Assembly (NCBI GenBank): GCA_002483445.1
Contig: DLHY01000145.1
Span: 1 to 23,804, forward strand
DNA from: Blastocatellia bacterium UBA7656
Lineage (GTDB): Bacteria > Acidobacteriota > Blastocatellia > UBA7656
Reading direction: 5' to 3'
Length of the DNA: 23,804 nucleotides
Shown: positions 7,271 through 13,997 of the stretch, in pieces
How the letters are laid out: the number at the start of each line of letters is the position of its first letter
How positions within the stretch are numbered: the stretch's first letter is position 1
The notes under the pieces: model-generated
Database searches by the model: none
The model's input: only the letters and a program-made list of their open reading frames with translations
What the model was told of the DNA's origin: nothing
Translations under genes and position numbers: made by a program

Positions 7271-8194
7271 ATGTCAATTTTGGTCGTAGGCTCGGTGGCG
7301 TTTGATTCGCTCAAGACGCCTTTCGGAGAGAGAGAAAAAATTCTTGGAGGATCGGCGACCTACTTCAGCGTCGCCGCTTCTTTTTTTACAGACGTTCGAG
7401 TGGTCGCCGTCGTCGGAGAAGATTTCGGCCCTGATGAAGAAGCCGTATTTCTCGATCGTCAGGTCGACATATCCGATCTGGAACGTGTCGAGGGCGAGAG
7501 GAGCTTTCACTGGAAAGGCGAGTATGGATATGACCTCAACGTGGCCCGCACGCTCGACACTCAATTGAACGTCTTTGCCCGATTCAAGCCCAGGCTTTCC
7601 GAGGCAGCGCGCCAATCGCCTCTTCTTTTTCTCGGAAACATACAGCCCGACTTGCAAATGGAAGTGTGCGAGCAGGTCGGCGCGCGACTGGTCGCTGCTG
7701 ACACGATGAATTACTGGATCGATAGCACTCCCCTTGAGCTTCGCCGGATGCTCAAGGGAGTCGACATCCTGATCATCAATGATTCCGAAGCGCGCGCTCT
7801 TGCAGAAGAGCATAATCTGGTGCGCGCTGCGCGTGCGATTCTCTCTATGGGGCCTGCGCGACTGGTAGTCAAGCGAGGCGAGTACGGCGCGGCGACTTTC
7901 ACGCGAGAGTCATATTTCGCCACGCCCGCCTATCCGCTCGAAGATGTGTTCGATCCTACGGGCGCGGGCGACAGCTTCGCGGGCGGGTTTATGGGCTATC
8001 TCGCGGCGATCAATTCGACGGATGAAGCGGCGGTGCGTCGGGCCATCATTTACGGATCGGTGATGGCTTCCTTCGATGTCGAAGAGTTCGGCTGCGAGCG
8101 TATGCGCCGATTGACTTATGACGAGATCAATGCGCGCTTCCGCGAGTTGCGCGCGATCACGCACTTCGAAGAAGCTGAAATGCCGCCGTTTTAG
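7271..8194 (+). CDS. PfkB-family carbohydrate/nucleoside kinase
   Basis: A 307-residue ribokinase-like kinase. The N-terminus MSILVVGSVAFDSLKTPFGE and GGSATYFSVAA (G26-G27) form the sugar-binding part; the C-terminal signature VFDPTGAGDSFAGGF (226-240) carries the anion hole and the catalytic base D234. Short length and the LNVFARFKP segment are seen in archaeal and acidobacterial PfkB proteins of unknown substrate. It follows mtnP and a TPR-like gene in the same direction, so nucleoside or methylthioribose-related sugar salvage is possible, but the substrate cannot be read from sequence. A possible site GAGGG (7256-7260) lies 10 bases before ATG 7271. Confidence 0.85.
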   Translation: MSILVVGSVAFDSLKTPFGEREKILGGSATYFSVAASFFTDVRVVAVVGEDFGPDEEAVFLDRQVDISDLERVEGERSFHWKGEYGYDLNVARTLDTQLNVFARFKPRLSEAARQSPLLFLGNIQPDLQMEVCEQVGARLVAADTMNYWIDSTPLELRRMLKGVDILIINDSEARALAEEHNLVRAARAILSMGPARLVVKRGEYGAATFTRESYFATPAYPLEDVFDPTGAGDSFAGGFMGYLAAINSTDEAAVRRAIIYGSVMASFDVEEFGCERMRRLTYDEINARFRELRAITHFEEAEMPPF

Positions 8195-8345
8195 ATCGTG
8201 GTTCTGAAATTATCTCTTCTGCGAAAGAATACTCCCTCCATAGCCGCCATCCTGGGCGGTTTGGGTGGAGATGAATTTCCCATTGCCGGGCTTACCCGCA
8301 ATTCCTTCGTTGGCGCATCCTGCTGTTGGGTATAAAATCAGGACG

Positions 8346-9536
8346 ATGAAAGCCTACAAATTCAAATTGAAGCCGTCAGCCAAACTGATCGCCATTTTCG
8401 ACATGTGGCTTCGTTTGCTTTGTGAGCTTTACAATGCGGCCATCCAGGAACGCCGAGACGCCTATCGGATCAACGGCGTCTGTGTTGGCAAAAAAGAGCA
8501 ATCGGCTCAACTGCCTGATATCAAAAAAGAACGCGACGATCTTGCCAGAATCCATTCTCAAGTGATTCAAGAGACGCTCAAGCGGGTCGATCTGGCGTTC
8601 AAGAATTTCTTTCGTCGTGTGAAAGAGAAGAAAGAAAAGGCAGGCTTTCCTCGTTTTCGTTCTCACTGTCGTTACGATTCGTTCACCTATCCTCAAAGCG
8701 GCTTCAAGATGGACCAGAAGAGGAAGAAGCTTCATCTCTCGAAGATCGGGTCAGTCAAGCTTCATCTGTCACGCCCAATCGAAGGCGTTATCAAAACTTG
8801 CACTATCAAACGTGAGGCAGATGGTTGGTACGTCATCTTTGCGGTCGAAGAGAATGAACGAAAGCCTGTTGTAGTAGCACCTGAGGATGAAGTAGGCATT
8901 GATGTCGGTCTCAAGAGCTTTGCCGTGCTTTCTACTGGCGAACCTATCGAGAACCCTCAACTCTACCGCCAAGCCGAAGCGTCACTCAAGAGAGCGCAAA
9001 GAAGGGTTTCGCGGCGCAGGAAAGGCAGCCATAGGCGAAAGAAAGCTGCTCGTCTGCTGGCAAAGAAACATCAGACAGTTGCCAGACAGCGCCGTGATTT
9101 TCATTTCAAGGAAGCAAAGAAATTAGTCGTTCGTTTTCGGGTCATCAAATTCGAGGACCTGATGATGGGAAACCTGATGAAGAATCATCATCTGGCAAAG
9201 AGCATCTGTGATGCAGGTTGGTCACAATTCATTTCGATAGCTGCAAGTAAAGCGGAAGAAGCTGGCGGCAGAGTCATCGTAGTGAATCCAGCCGGTACAT
9301 CGAGCAGATGTTCACGCTGCGGTCAGAAACACAAGATGCCGCTTCATATTCGAACCTACCGATGTTCGAGTTGCGGTCTTGTGATAGATCGAGACCACAA
9401 CGCAGCAATCAATATCAAAGAAAGAAAAGGACGGGCAGTCCTTTCGGGGAGACGACGGGTTGCCGTTGTCGAAGAACCGAGAACCTGTCGGGCGACCGAC
9501 CCGGAATCCCCCACTATAACCGGAACTCGCGCTTAG
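8346..9536 (+). CDS. tnpB: TnpB, RNA-guided nuclease of IS200/IS605 family (OrfB)
   Basis: A 396-residue transposon-encoded RuvC-like nuclease, ancestor type of Cas12. All catalytic parts are present: RuvC-I GIDVGLKSFAVLSTGE (D186), RuvC-II VIKFEDL (E270) and RuvC-III DRDHNAAINIKERKG (D350), with a zinc ribbon CSRCG...CSSCG (C322, C325, C340, C343) between the last two. The N-terminal helix-turn-helix part begins MKAYKFKLKP, as usual for the family, which fixes ATG 8346; the open frame runs upstream to 8265 through the left end of the element. A TATAAAAT lies at 8331-8338. The stop codon falls inside the right-end hairpin. It looks intact and may still be active with its own guide RNA. Confidence 0.92.
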   Translation: MKAYKFKLKPSAKLIAIFDMWLRLLCELYNAAIQERRDAYRINGVCVGKKEQSAQLPDIKKERDDLARIHSQVIQETLKRVDLAFKNFFRRVKEKKEKAGFPRFRSHCRYDSFTYPQSGFKMDQKRKKLHLSKIGSVKLHLSRPIEGVIKTCTIKREADGWYVIFAVEENERKPVVVAPEDEVGIDVGLKSFAVLSTGEPIENPQLYRQAEASLKRAQRRVSRRRKGSHRRKKAARLLAKKHQTVARQRRDFHFKEAKKLVVRFRVIKFEDLMMGNLMKNHHLAKSICDAGWSQFISIAASKAEEAGGRVIVVNPAGTSSRCSRCGQKHKMPLHIRTYRCSSCGLVIDRDHNAAINIKERKGRAVLSGRRRVAVVEEPRTCRATDPESPTITGTRA

Positions 9537-9553
9537 TGGAGGGAGGATGTCAA
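9440..9553 (+). ncRNA. Putative omega (guide) RNA of the TnpB element
   Basis: In characterised TnpB systems the guide-RNA scaffold overlaps the 3' end of tnpB and runs to the right end, with the guide taken from the flanking DNA. The same layout holds here: the terminal hairpin 9511-9539 overlaps the stop codon, and GGATGTCAA ends at about 9552. If so, the guide would begin at about 9554. The 5' limit given is a guess and nothing shows expression. Confidence 0.3.
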
Positions 9554-9945
9554 TGGGCCATACAGACGGGGCAGGGTTTGAGGCTGCGTTTGAGCGCGGC
9601 TTCTTCGCTCAAAGCCACGCGCTCACATAGTTGAGGCAGATGATTTGAAGAGTGATAGTACTTGCGGTCTTTGTCGCACGAGTAGACCAGTTTGACCGGG
9701 ACAGAAAGCCTTCGGACTTCAGGCGATTTATCCGCTCGAACCGCTTTATCTCTGCTCTCGGCGGGCGGGGCAGCCAGCGGGCGGTCAGTCACATTGTGCG
9801 TATTGTTCATCTCCGCTCTGAGATAAGAAAGGCCCAGCCATCCGGCCACGAGAAGAGCGAAGAAGATGGTAAAAGACAGGAATTTATTTATGATCAACAG
9901 CGGGTTGGTATTGCGTAAAGGGGTGCGTGCCTGGAGGCTTGCCAC
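9550..9945 (-). CDS. Membrane-anchored protein with Ada-like Cys/His metal-binding C-terminus
   Basis: A 131-residue protein of unknown function. Residues 16-42 form one membrane segment (LLIINKFLSFTIFFALLVAGWL), followed by a polar linker and a C-terminal cluster C90, H98, H102, C107, C125 and C128 ending CPVC-MAH. The order YxC...YYH...C...CPVC resembles the Ada-type zinc-binding fold found at the ends of many small bacterial proteins. The start is GTG 9945 (minus), with AAAGGAG eight bases upstream of it. The stop TGA is formed by bases 9550-9552, which belong to the presumed right terminus of the TnpB element, so the last residues may have been changed by the insertion. It stands alone between the element and a repeat-rich gap. 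Confidence 0.65.
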   Translation of the reverse strand: MASLQARTPLRNTNPLLIINKFLSFTIFFALLVAGWLGLSYLRAEMNNTHNVTDRPLAAPPAESRDKAVRADKSPEVRRLSVPVKLVYSCDKDRKYYHSSNHLPQLCERVALSEEAALKRSLKPCPVCMAH

Positions 9946-10280
9946 TGTTTACGCTCCTTTCGATGGCAAATGCTGAACTGTCATTGGAAGGCTGGAAGGT
10001 ATCACACGAAAAGCGGCGAGTCAAGAAGTAAATTTCCAGATTCGTAATGCCTCAGTTTCGGGCGGAAAATCGAGAAGCGCGGATTGAAAATAAAGCACTT
10101 CCCCGTTTTTTACCTCCCATAACTGAGGGGTTACCCAGATTCGTTACGGGGGAGGTACAACAGGCTGCCAGCCTGTTGGGTGGGTTTTTGATTGGGGGGA
10201 TCTTCAACAGGCTGGCAGCCTGTTGTACTTTCTCCTCCCATAACTGAGCGATTTTCCGGATTCGGAGGCTGTCAGACGAA
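9946..10280. repeat. Repeat-filled intergenic region with REP-like inverted pair
   Basis: No gene is supported in this 335-base gap. Two near-palindromes, 10158-10178 and 10205-10225, have perfect 10-bp arms CAACAGGCTG / CAGCCTGTTG around one central base (C in the first, G in the second), so each is the exact reverse complement of the other. With the flanking GTAC they make an inverted pair 10155-10228 with a G/T-rich middle. Outside, CCTCCCATAACTGAG occurs at 10113-10127 and 10234-10248, each copy followed by a diverged segment closing with GGAGG. CCAGATTCGT occurs at 10036-10045 and 10135-10144. The form is that of a REP doublet (REPIN). Confidence 0.8.
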
Positions 10281-11138
10281 ATGCAATTCACCAAACTTCA
10301 GGCTGTAGGCAATGATTTTCTGATCCTCCCGGTCGAGGATGTGCGCGCGCTCCGCTCGCCCGATGAAGCGGCGCGCAGTATGTGCCATCGCAACTATGGC
10401 GCGGGGGCTGACGGAGTTATTTTCGTCGCCCGCTCCGAAAGCGACGACGCGGATTTCGATTCGCGGACATTCAACGCAGACGGAAGCGAGGCCGAGGTGT
10501 CGGGCAACGGCACGCGCTGCGTGGCTGCTTATCTGTCTTATTCGAAGCTCTGGGCTGAGGCTGAAGTTCGAATAGCGACGGCGGCAGGAGTGAAGCGAGG
10601 CCGTCTGGTTGCGCGCGACGGATTGAAGTTCGAGTTCGAGTTCGACATGGGCGAGCCTCAGTTTTCGAGCCTCAGTTTGCCGATGGCTTTGGATGAGCCG
10701 CTCGACTCGGTGGTGAGCTATCCGCTCAATTTAGGCGGGGAAATAATCGAAGTCACCTGCCTCTCGATGGGCAATCCTCACTGCACCCTGTTCGTCGGTG
10801 ATCTCGACGCAATCAATATGGAAGAGATAGGCCCGCTCATTGAGGATCACCCGGCGTTTCCCAATCGCACCAATGTCGAATTCGCGCGAGTGGTGGCGCG
10901 TGATGAGATAGAAGTCCTGTTCTGGGAGCGAGGCGTCGGGCGCACGATGTCGTCAGGGACAGGATCGTGCGCGGCTGCGGTCGCAGCGGCTTTAAATGGA
11001 TTCACAAATCGAAGCGTGCGAGTTCTGACAGCCGGAGGCGCATTGAGAGTCGACTGGCGGGATGACAACTCAGTTGCGCTGACCGGCTGGGCAGAAGTCG
11101 TTTATGAAGGCCACTGGCTGCGAGACCCCGTAATCTGA
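10281..11138 (+). CDS. dapF: Diaminopimelate epimerase homologue lacking both catalytic cysteines
   Basis: A 285-residue two-domain protein of the DapF fold. Family motifs are clear: AVGNDFLIL at the N-terminus, GADGV, NADGSE, GNGTRC, SMGNPHCTLFV, NRTNVEFA and WERGVGRTMSSGTGSCAAAV. True DapF uses two cysteines as acid/base pair, in CGNGxR and ACGTG. Here those positions are S74 (codon TCG in EVSGNGTR) and S225 (TCA in TMSSGTG). C80 and C230, close by, are the usual non-catalytic ones. The enzyme could be a DapF with serine chemistry, or an isomerase or dehydratase of the wider DapF/PhzF/proline-racemase fold acting on another amino acid. No lysine-pathway genes adjoin it. The start follows a GGAGG at 10264-10268. 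Confidence 0.8.
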   Translation: MQFTKLQAVGNDFLILPVEDVRALRSPDEAARSMCHRNYGAGADGVIFVARSESDDADFDSRTFNADGSEAEVSGNGTRCVAAYLSYSKLWAEAEVRIATAAGVKRGRLVARDGLKFEFEFDMGEPQFSSLSLPMALDEPLDSVVSYPLNLGGEIIEVTCLSMGNPHCTLFVGDLDAINMEEIGPLIEDHPAFPNRTNVEFARVVARDEIEVLFWERGVGRTMSSGTGSCAAAVAAALNGFTNRSVRVLTAGGALRVDWRDDNSVALTGWAEVVYEGHWLRDPVI

Positions 11139-11146
11139 TTACAGGG
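11126..11146. terminator. Palindrome across the dapF stop codon
   Basis: CCCCGTAATC and GATTACAGGG form a 10-base palindrome with one mismatch around a single T, covering the TGA at 11136-11138. It lies between two convergent genes 10 bases apart. There is no T-run on either side, so a two-way terminator is only suggested. Confidence 0.3.
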
Positions 11147-11148
11147 CT

Positions 11149-11547
11149 TCACCTGCGCTCCAGAGCGTTCTTGATGTCGGTCAGGTTTTCGTTCATGCGA
11201 AAGAAGACTATGGCTATCTCGCAGTAGACCCTGACCAGTATCGGTCCCAGGATGATGTAGAGGAAGCCGATAAGAATTGCCAGACCGCCCCCTCCGTAAG
11301 CTGACATGCCTGCGGCAATGACAAGAAATCCGGCGATGACGACCAGGGCAACGAGTATCCAGAAGATTATCTGGATGATTATCGGGGTGATCATTTTGCG
11401 AAACGCGAGGAAATCTCCGAAGGAACTGCCCTGTTGTTGAAAGCTGGGCGGCGGATAGCCTCCACCCTGATATCCACCTCCTGGAGGATATCCACCTCCT
11501 GGAGGATATCCTCCCTGCGGTGTGCCATACGGAGGTTGGCTGCTCAT
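11149..11547 (-). CDS. DUF4282 membrane protein with Gly-Pro-Tyr N-terminal repeats
   Basis: A 132-residue protein. The first 40 residues are low-complexity GGYPPG repeats, encoded by an 18-bp tandem DNA repeat. Then follow FGDFLAFRKMITP, typical of DUF4282 openings, two hydrophobic segments (about residues 52-77 and 84-106) and the conserved end ILVRVYCEIAIVFFRMNENLTDIKNAL. The family is found in many bacteria; its function is unknown. The product is expected in the inner membrane with a flexible cytoplasmic or periplasmic tail. The start at 11547 is well supported by AAGGAG eight bases upstream, and a possible promoter (TTGACT, 16-base spacer, TAAAGT) lies at 11647-11674 on the minus strand. 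It is convergent with dapF. Confidence 0.85.
   Translation of the reverse strand: MSSQPPYGTPQGGYPPGGGYPPGGGYQGGGYPPPSFQQQGSSFGDFLAFRKMITPIIIQIIFWILVALVVIAGFLVIAAGMSAYGGGGLAILIGFLYIILGPILVRVYCEIAIVFFRMNENLTDIKNALERR
11471..11506. repeat. 18-bp tandem repeat inside the DUF4282 gene
   Basis: Two perfect copies of TATCCACCTCCTGGAGGA (11471-11488 and 11489-11506) followed by a partial third. Six codons per unit encode one GGGYPP repeat, so copy-number changes keep the frame and only lengthen the tail. Confidence 0.85.
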
Positions 11548-11646
11548 AAATGTATCTCCTTTAAGTGAAGTGGGTTTGAAGCCCCGAACCCGCGCTGCCC
11601 TACGCTGCGGAGGCGCTACCTCCAGGCTGTTTGCGAATTCCGGCTT

Positions 11647-11674
11647 ACTTTAATACAAACCGACGGAAAGTCAA
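11647..11674 (-). promoter_or_regulatory. Putative sigma-70-type promoter of the DUF4282 gene
   Basis: On the minus strand TTGACT (complement of 11669-11674) is followed after 16 bases by TAAAGT (complement of 11647-11652). The -35 matches five of six consensus positions and the -10 four. The start codon lies about 100 bases downstream. Confidence 0.3.
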
Positions 11675-11710
11675 AGCCTTCAGACGAAAAAAGTATTGCC
11701 CAACAAACTA

Positions 11711-11739
11711 TTGCGCCTCGTCCGGTGAGGTCGTATCAT
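11711..11739 (+). promoter_or_regulatory. Putative promoter of the DUF2007 gene
   Basis: TTGCGC (11711-11716), a 17-base spacer and TATCAT (11734-11739), 33 bases before the start codon. The -10 matches five of six positions; the -35 is weak. The same combination, a TTGC-type -35 with a 17-base spacer and TATCAT, precedes the response-regulator gene at 13346. Confidence 0.35.
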
Positions 11740-11772
11740 GCGGATGCGTATTCTTAGGAGCAGGCGAAAGCA

Positions 11773-12132
11773 ATGGCGTTTTGTCCGAATTGCGAAGCTG
11801 AGTATCGTGAAGGCATCACTCGTTGTTCGGATTGCGATATGGAACTGGTCGGGGAACTGACCGATGCAAACAAGGTGCATGACACGAGCGAAGCTCGGAT
11901 GATTGCATTTCAATCTTTCAAAACGAGCGCCGAGGCTGAGCTTGTTCGCGACCTGCTCGAACAAAACGGAGTGCGCGCCTTTGTCGAAGGCGCGGAATTC
12001 GCCATCCTTCCGGGCAGCTTCTCCGGAGAAGTCGTCCTCGTGGTCGATGAGCGAGACTTCGAGCGCGCAGTCGAAGTTTACGAAGCCTACTTCAATGCCC
12101 CTGCCGACGAAGGTCAACCGGACAATCAATAG
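11773..12132 (+). CDS. Zinc-ribbon DUF2007 protein
   Basis: A 119-residue cytoplasmic protein. An N-terminal zinc ribbon is formed by C4-x2-C7 and C18-x2-C21 (FCPNCEAEYREGITRCSDC). Residues about 44-108 are a DUF2007 domain (FQSFKTSAEAELVRDLLEQNGVRAFVEG, then GEVVLVVDERDFERAVEVYEAY). DUF2007 is described as a putative signal-transducing, ferredoxin-like fold domain that may bind small ligands; the true role is unknown. AGGAG lies at 11756-11760, 12 bases upstream, rather far. It has its own likely promoter and is followed 54 bases later by an exported hydrolase gene in the same direction. Confidence 0.8.
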   Translation: MAFCPNCEAEYREGITRCSDCDMELVGELTDANKVHDTSEARMIAFQSFKTSAEAELVRDLLEQNGVRAFVEGAEFAILPGSFSGEVVLVVDERDFERAVEVYEAYFNAPADEGQPDNQ

Positions 12133-12186
12133 ATTGTAATTTTCAAACGCCCTGCAAAAACCCGATACCGACAAGAGGGGGTAACG

Positions 12187-13272
12187 ATGAAGAGACTTTT
12201 CCTTTTTTGCATGATTATTTTCGTCGCGCTCGGCCAGCTTCCTGCCCGCGCGCAGGAAGGATTCACCAGAGCCGAGTATGAATGCCTGCTGATGAGCATA
12301 GCCAGCGGCAAAACGGAGCGCGGCCCCAGAGAGCTTTCGGCCTCCTATCATCAGGTGTGGGTGCCTGATATGAAGCTCGGCTACTTTCGCGCGAATGGAC
12401 TCGATATGGTCTATGACACGGAGGGAGTCGGACGCGAAACGGTCGTCGTCGTTCACGGCGGGCCGGGACTCCCGCACGAGTATTTTCATCCGCTTCTATC
12501 GAACCTCGGAAAATATATGAGGCTCGTCTACTTCGACCGACGGGCTGATATACTCAGCCGGAATTCTTCGACCGACGTGATGTCGCTCGTGGAGATGGCC
12601 GAAGAGATAGACGAACTTCGCAAGACGCTGGGTCTCAACCGTGTCACACTGCTTGCTCACAGCTTCGGCGGAGCCATCGCGCTCACCTACGCTCTCCGCT
12701 ATCCTGATAACGTCAAGCGGCTGATCCTGACCAGTACGGCGGCCTCGATAGAAAACCCGGCGGAGGCTGAAAAGCGGCTGGTGAAGACTCTTTCTTCCGA
12801 TGAACTGTCGGCCTATAACTCGACCGACGCCGGAGGCTCGCCCTGCGACCGTGTGCGGAGGCGATATCGCGCGCTCTATCCGCACTATTTCCATCTTGTG
12901 CCTAGCGCGGAGTTGCTCGATTTCGGAGTCTATTCGGTATATTTCGACTCGCTGGCCAAAAAGCTGGTGCTGGCGAGCCGCGCGGGCGGGTTCGATGTCA
13001 GAAGCGCGCTCGACCGAATCAAAGCGCCCGTGCTGGTCTTCGGAGGGCGGCACGATCTGGTGACGCCTCTGAGCGACGTGCGCGAGATGGCTGACGGATT
13101 GCCGCAATCGAAGCTGGTGGTCATGGAACACAGCGGGCATTTCCCTTTCATCGAAGAGAACTATCTCTTCACCGAATGGGTGCGCAATTTCGTAGCCTCG
13201 ACAGCCGATTTTGCCGATGATCGCATAACCATCACCGCTCCTGATGGGCGAGACCCGTTCAGGCGTCAGTGA
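12187..13272 (+). CDS. Exported alpha/beta hydrolase, proline-iminopeptidase-like
   Basis: A 361-residue secreted or periplasmic hydrolase. Residues 1-23 form a signal peptide ending ARAQ. The fold shows the oxyanion motif HGGPGLPHEY (90-99), the nucleophile elbow LLAHSFGGA (S159), the acid GGRHDLVTP (D290) and the base EHSGHFPFIEE (H318). HGGPG is typical of proline iminopeptidases and related amidases; a peptidase or esterase role is therefore likely, but the substrate is not decided. A helical cap (about 185-265) lies between strands. AAGAGGGGG at 12172-12180 precedes ATG 12187. A strong hairpin terminator follows the stop, so the DUF2007 gene and this gene may form a short transcript. Confidence 0.85.
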   Translation: MKRLFLFCMIIFVALGQLPARAQEGFTRAEYECLLMSIASGKTERGPRELSASYHQVWVPDMKLGYFRANGLDMVYDTEGVGRETVVVVHGGPGLPHEYFHPLLSNLGKYMRLVYFDRRADILSRNSSTDVMSLVEMAEEIDELRKTLGLNRVTLLAHSFGGAIALTYALRYPDNVKRLILTSTAASIENPAEAEKRLVKTLSSDELSAYNSTDAGGSPCDRVRRRYRALYPHYFHLVPSAELLDFGVYSVYFDSLAKKLVLASRAGGFDVRSALDRIKAPVLVFGGRHDLVTPLSDVREMADGLPQSKLVVMEHSGHFPFIEENYLFTEWVRNFVASTADFADDRITITAPDGRDPFRRQ

Positions 13273-13285
13273 AGGGCCAGTAACA

Positions 13286-13320
13286 GGACACGAAGATGCT
13301 GTTGGCGCATCTTCGTGTCC
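13286..13320 (+). terminator. Rho-independent terminator after the alpha/beta hydrolase gene
   Basis: A perfect 14-bp stem, GGACACGAAGATGC / GCATCTTCGTGTCC, around a 7-base loop, followed by CTCATCTTTTG. It lies 14 bases after the stop codon. The T-run is short, but the stem is very stable. Confidence 0.8.
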
Positions 13321-13345
13321 CTCATCTTTTGATTCCCACTCTCAA

Positions 13346-13374
13346 TTGCAGTAAATCAGGCCAGGTTGTATCAT
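13346..13374 (+). promoter_or_regulatory. Putative promoter of the response-regulator gene
   Basis: TTGCAG (13346-13351), 17-base spacer and TATCAT (13369-13374), about 80 bases before the start codon and just after the upstream terminator. The -10 is good and the -35 weak, as in the DUF2007 promoter. Confidence 0.35.
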
Positions 13375-13456
13375 CGATGCCGGTTGTGAGCCTGCCCTAC
13401 CCTCAACACTCCTCACCAATCCATTACCCTCACGCTTTAATCAGAGGGATACGGTT

Positions 13457-13996
13457 ATGGAAAGAACCATTCTGGTTGTTGAGGACGATTTCGACACGCG
13501 ATATCCGCTCGCCGAACTCCTCGCTATCAGGGGCTACCGCGTCATAACGGCTTCCGATGCCGAAAGCGCGCTTCAATCGGCGCGAAGCGCGCGGCCTGAC
13601 CTCATACTGACCGACATAGTTTTGCCCGGAAGGAGCGGATTGCACTTCATCAGAAAAGTGCGGGCCGACGAAGCGATTCACGCGACGCCTATCATCGTCA
13701 TCAGCGGATGCGATCAGACGACGAGGGATCGCGCGCAGTCAGCCGGAGCGGATTGCTTTCTGGAAAAGCCCATTCAGCTTGAAAAACTATGGGACGAGTT
13801 TGCTCGCCTCTTCAAGGAAAGGACTGTGGCTCGCGTCAGATATAAAGAAACCGGCTTCGATCATCGCGCCGCTGAAATAGAACGTCTGTTGGAAGAATAC
13901 CGGAGATGTTCCTCGCAGGTTGAAAGAGAGGCACTGCTTGTGAGGTTGAAAGAGAAGCTGCTTGAGAAGCGGACTCGCGCGACAAACTCGGCCTGA
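13457..13996 (+). CDS. Response regulator, receiver domain with short helical tail
   Basis: A 179-residue two-component receiver protein. Acidic pocket residues E9, D10 and D11 (ILVVEDDFD), phospho-acceptor D53 (LILTDIVLPGRSG), switch serine S83 (IVISGCD) and K104 (LEKPIQ) are all present. Instead of a DNA-binding domain, the last 60 residues form a charged helix (EIERLLEEYRRCSSQVEREALLVRLKEKLLEK), probably a coiled coil for dimerisation or partner binding. No histidine kinase adjoins it, so the partner is encoded elsewhere. GAGGG at 13444-13448 supports ATG 13457. It is convergent with the PilZ gene, one base apart. Confidence 0.88.
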   Translation: MERTILVVEDDFDTRYPLAELLAIRGYRVITASDAESALQSARSARPDLILTDIVLPGRSGLHFIRKVRADEAIHATPIIVISGCDQTTRDRAQSAGADCFLEKPIQLEKLWDEFARLFKERTVARVRYKETGFDHRAAEIERLLEEYRRCSSQVEREALLVRLKEKLLEKRTRATNSA

Positions 13997-13997
13997 G

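Larger units (their letters stand above)
8231..9553 (+). mobile_element. IS200/IS605-type element carrying only tnpB
   Basis: The element is delimited by two similar imperfect subterminal palindromes in the same orientation. Left: CTCCCTCCATAGCCG (8232 on), hairpin CCGCC/GGCGG (8244-8259), closing with GGTGGAG (8264-8270). Right: TCCCCCACTATAACCG (8 bases from 9507 on), CCACTA (9511-9516) pairing with TAGTGG (9534-9539), then GGGAGGATGTCAA. GAGGATGTCAA is typical of right ends of this group as I know them. No tnpA is present, so it cannot move alone; boundaries are approximate to a few bases. It sits 37 bases behind the PfkB stop. Confidence 0.65.

Noticed and set aside
8265..8345. Upstream extension of tnpB
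   Set aside because: It runs through the left-end hairpin of the element; TnpB proteins begin at MKAYKFKLKP-like sequence.
10047..10294. Small ORFs on both strands in the gap before dapF
   Set aside because: They are made by reading through the inverted repeat; both contain mirrored QQAASLL-type peptides and have no ribosome site.
11680..12489. Long minus-strand ORF of 269 codons
   Set aside because: It lies opposite the DUF2007 and hydrolase genes, which have clear domains and ribosome sites; its translation has no family pattern.
12496..13140. Minus-strand ORF of 214 codons
   Set aside because: Antisense to the alpha/beta hydrolase whose catalytic triad is intact; a shadow of GC-rich codon use.
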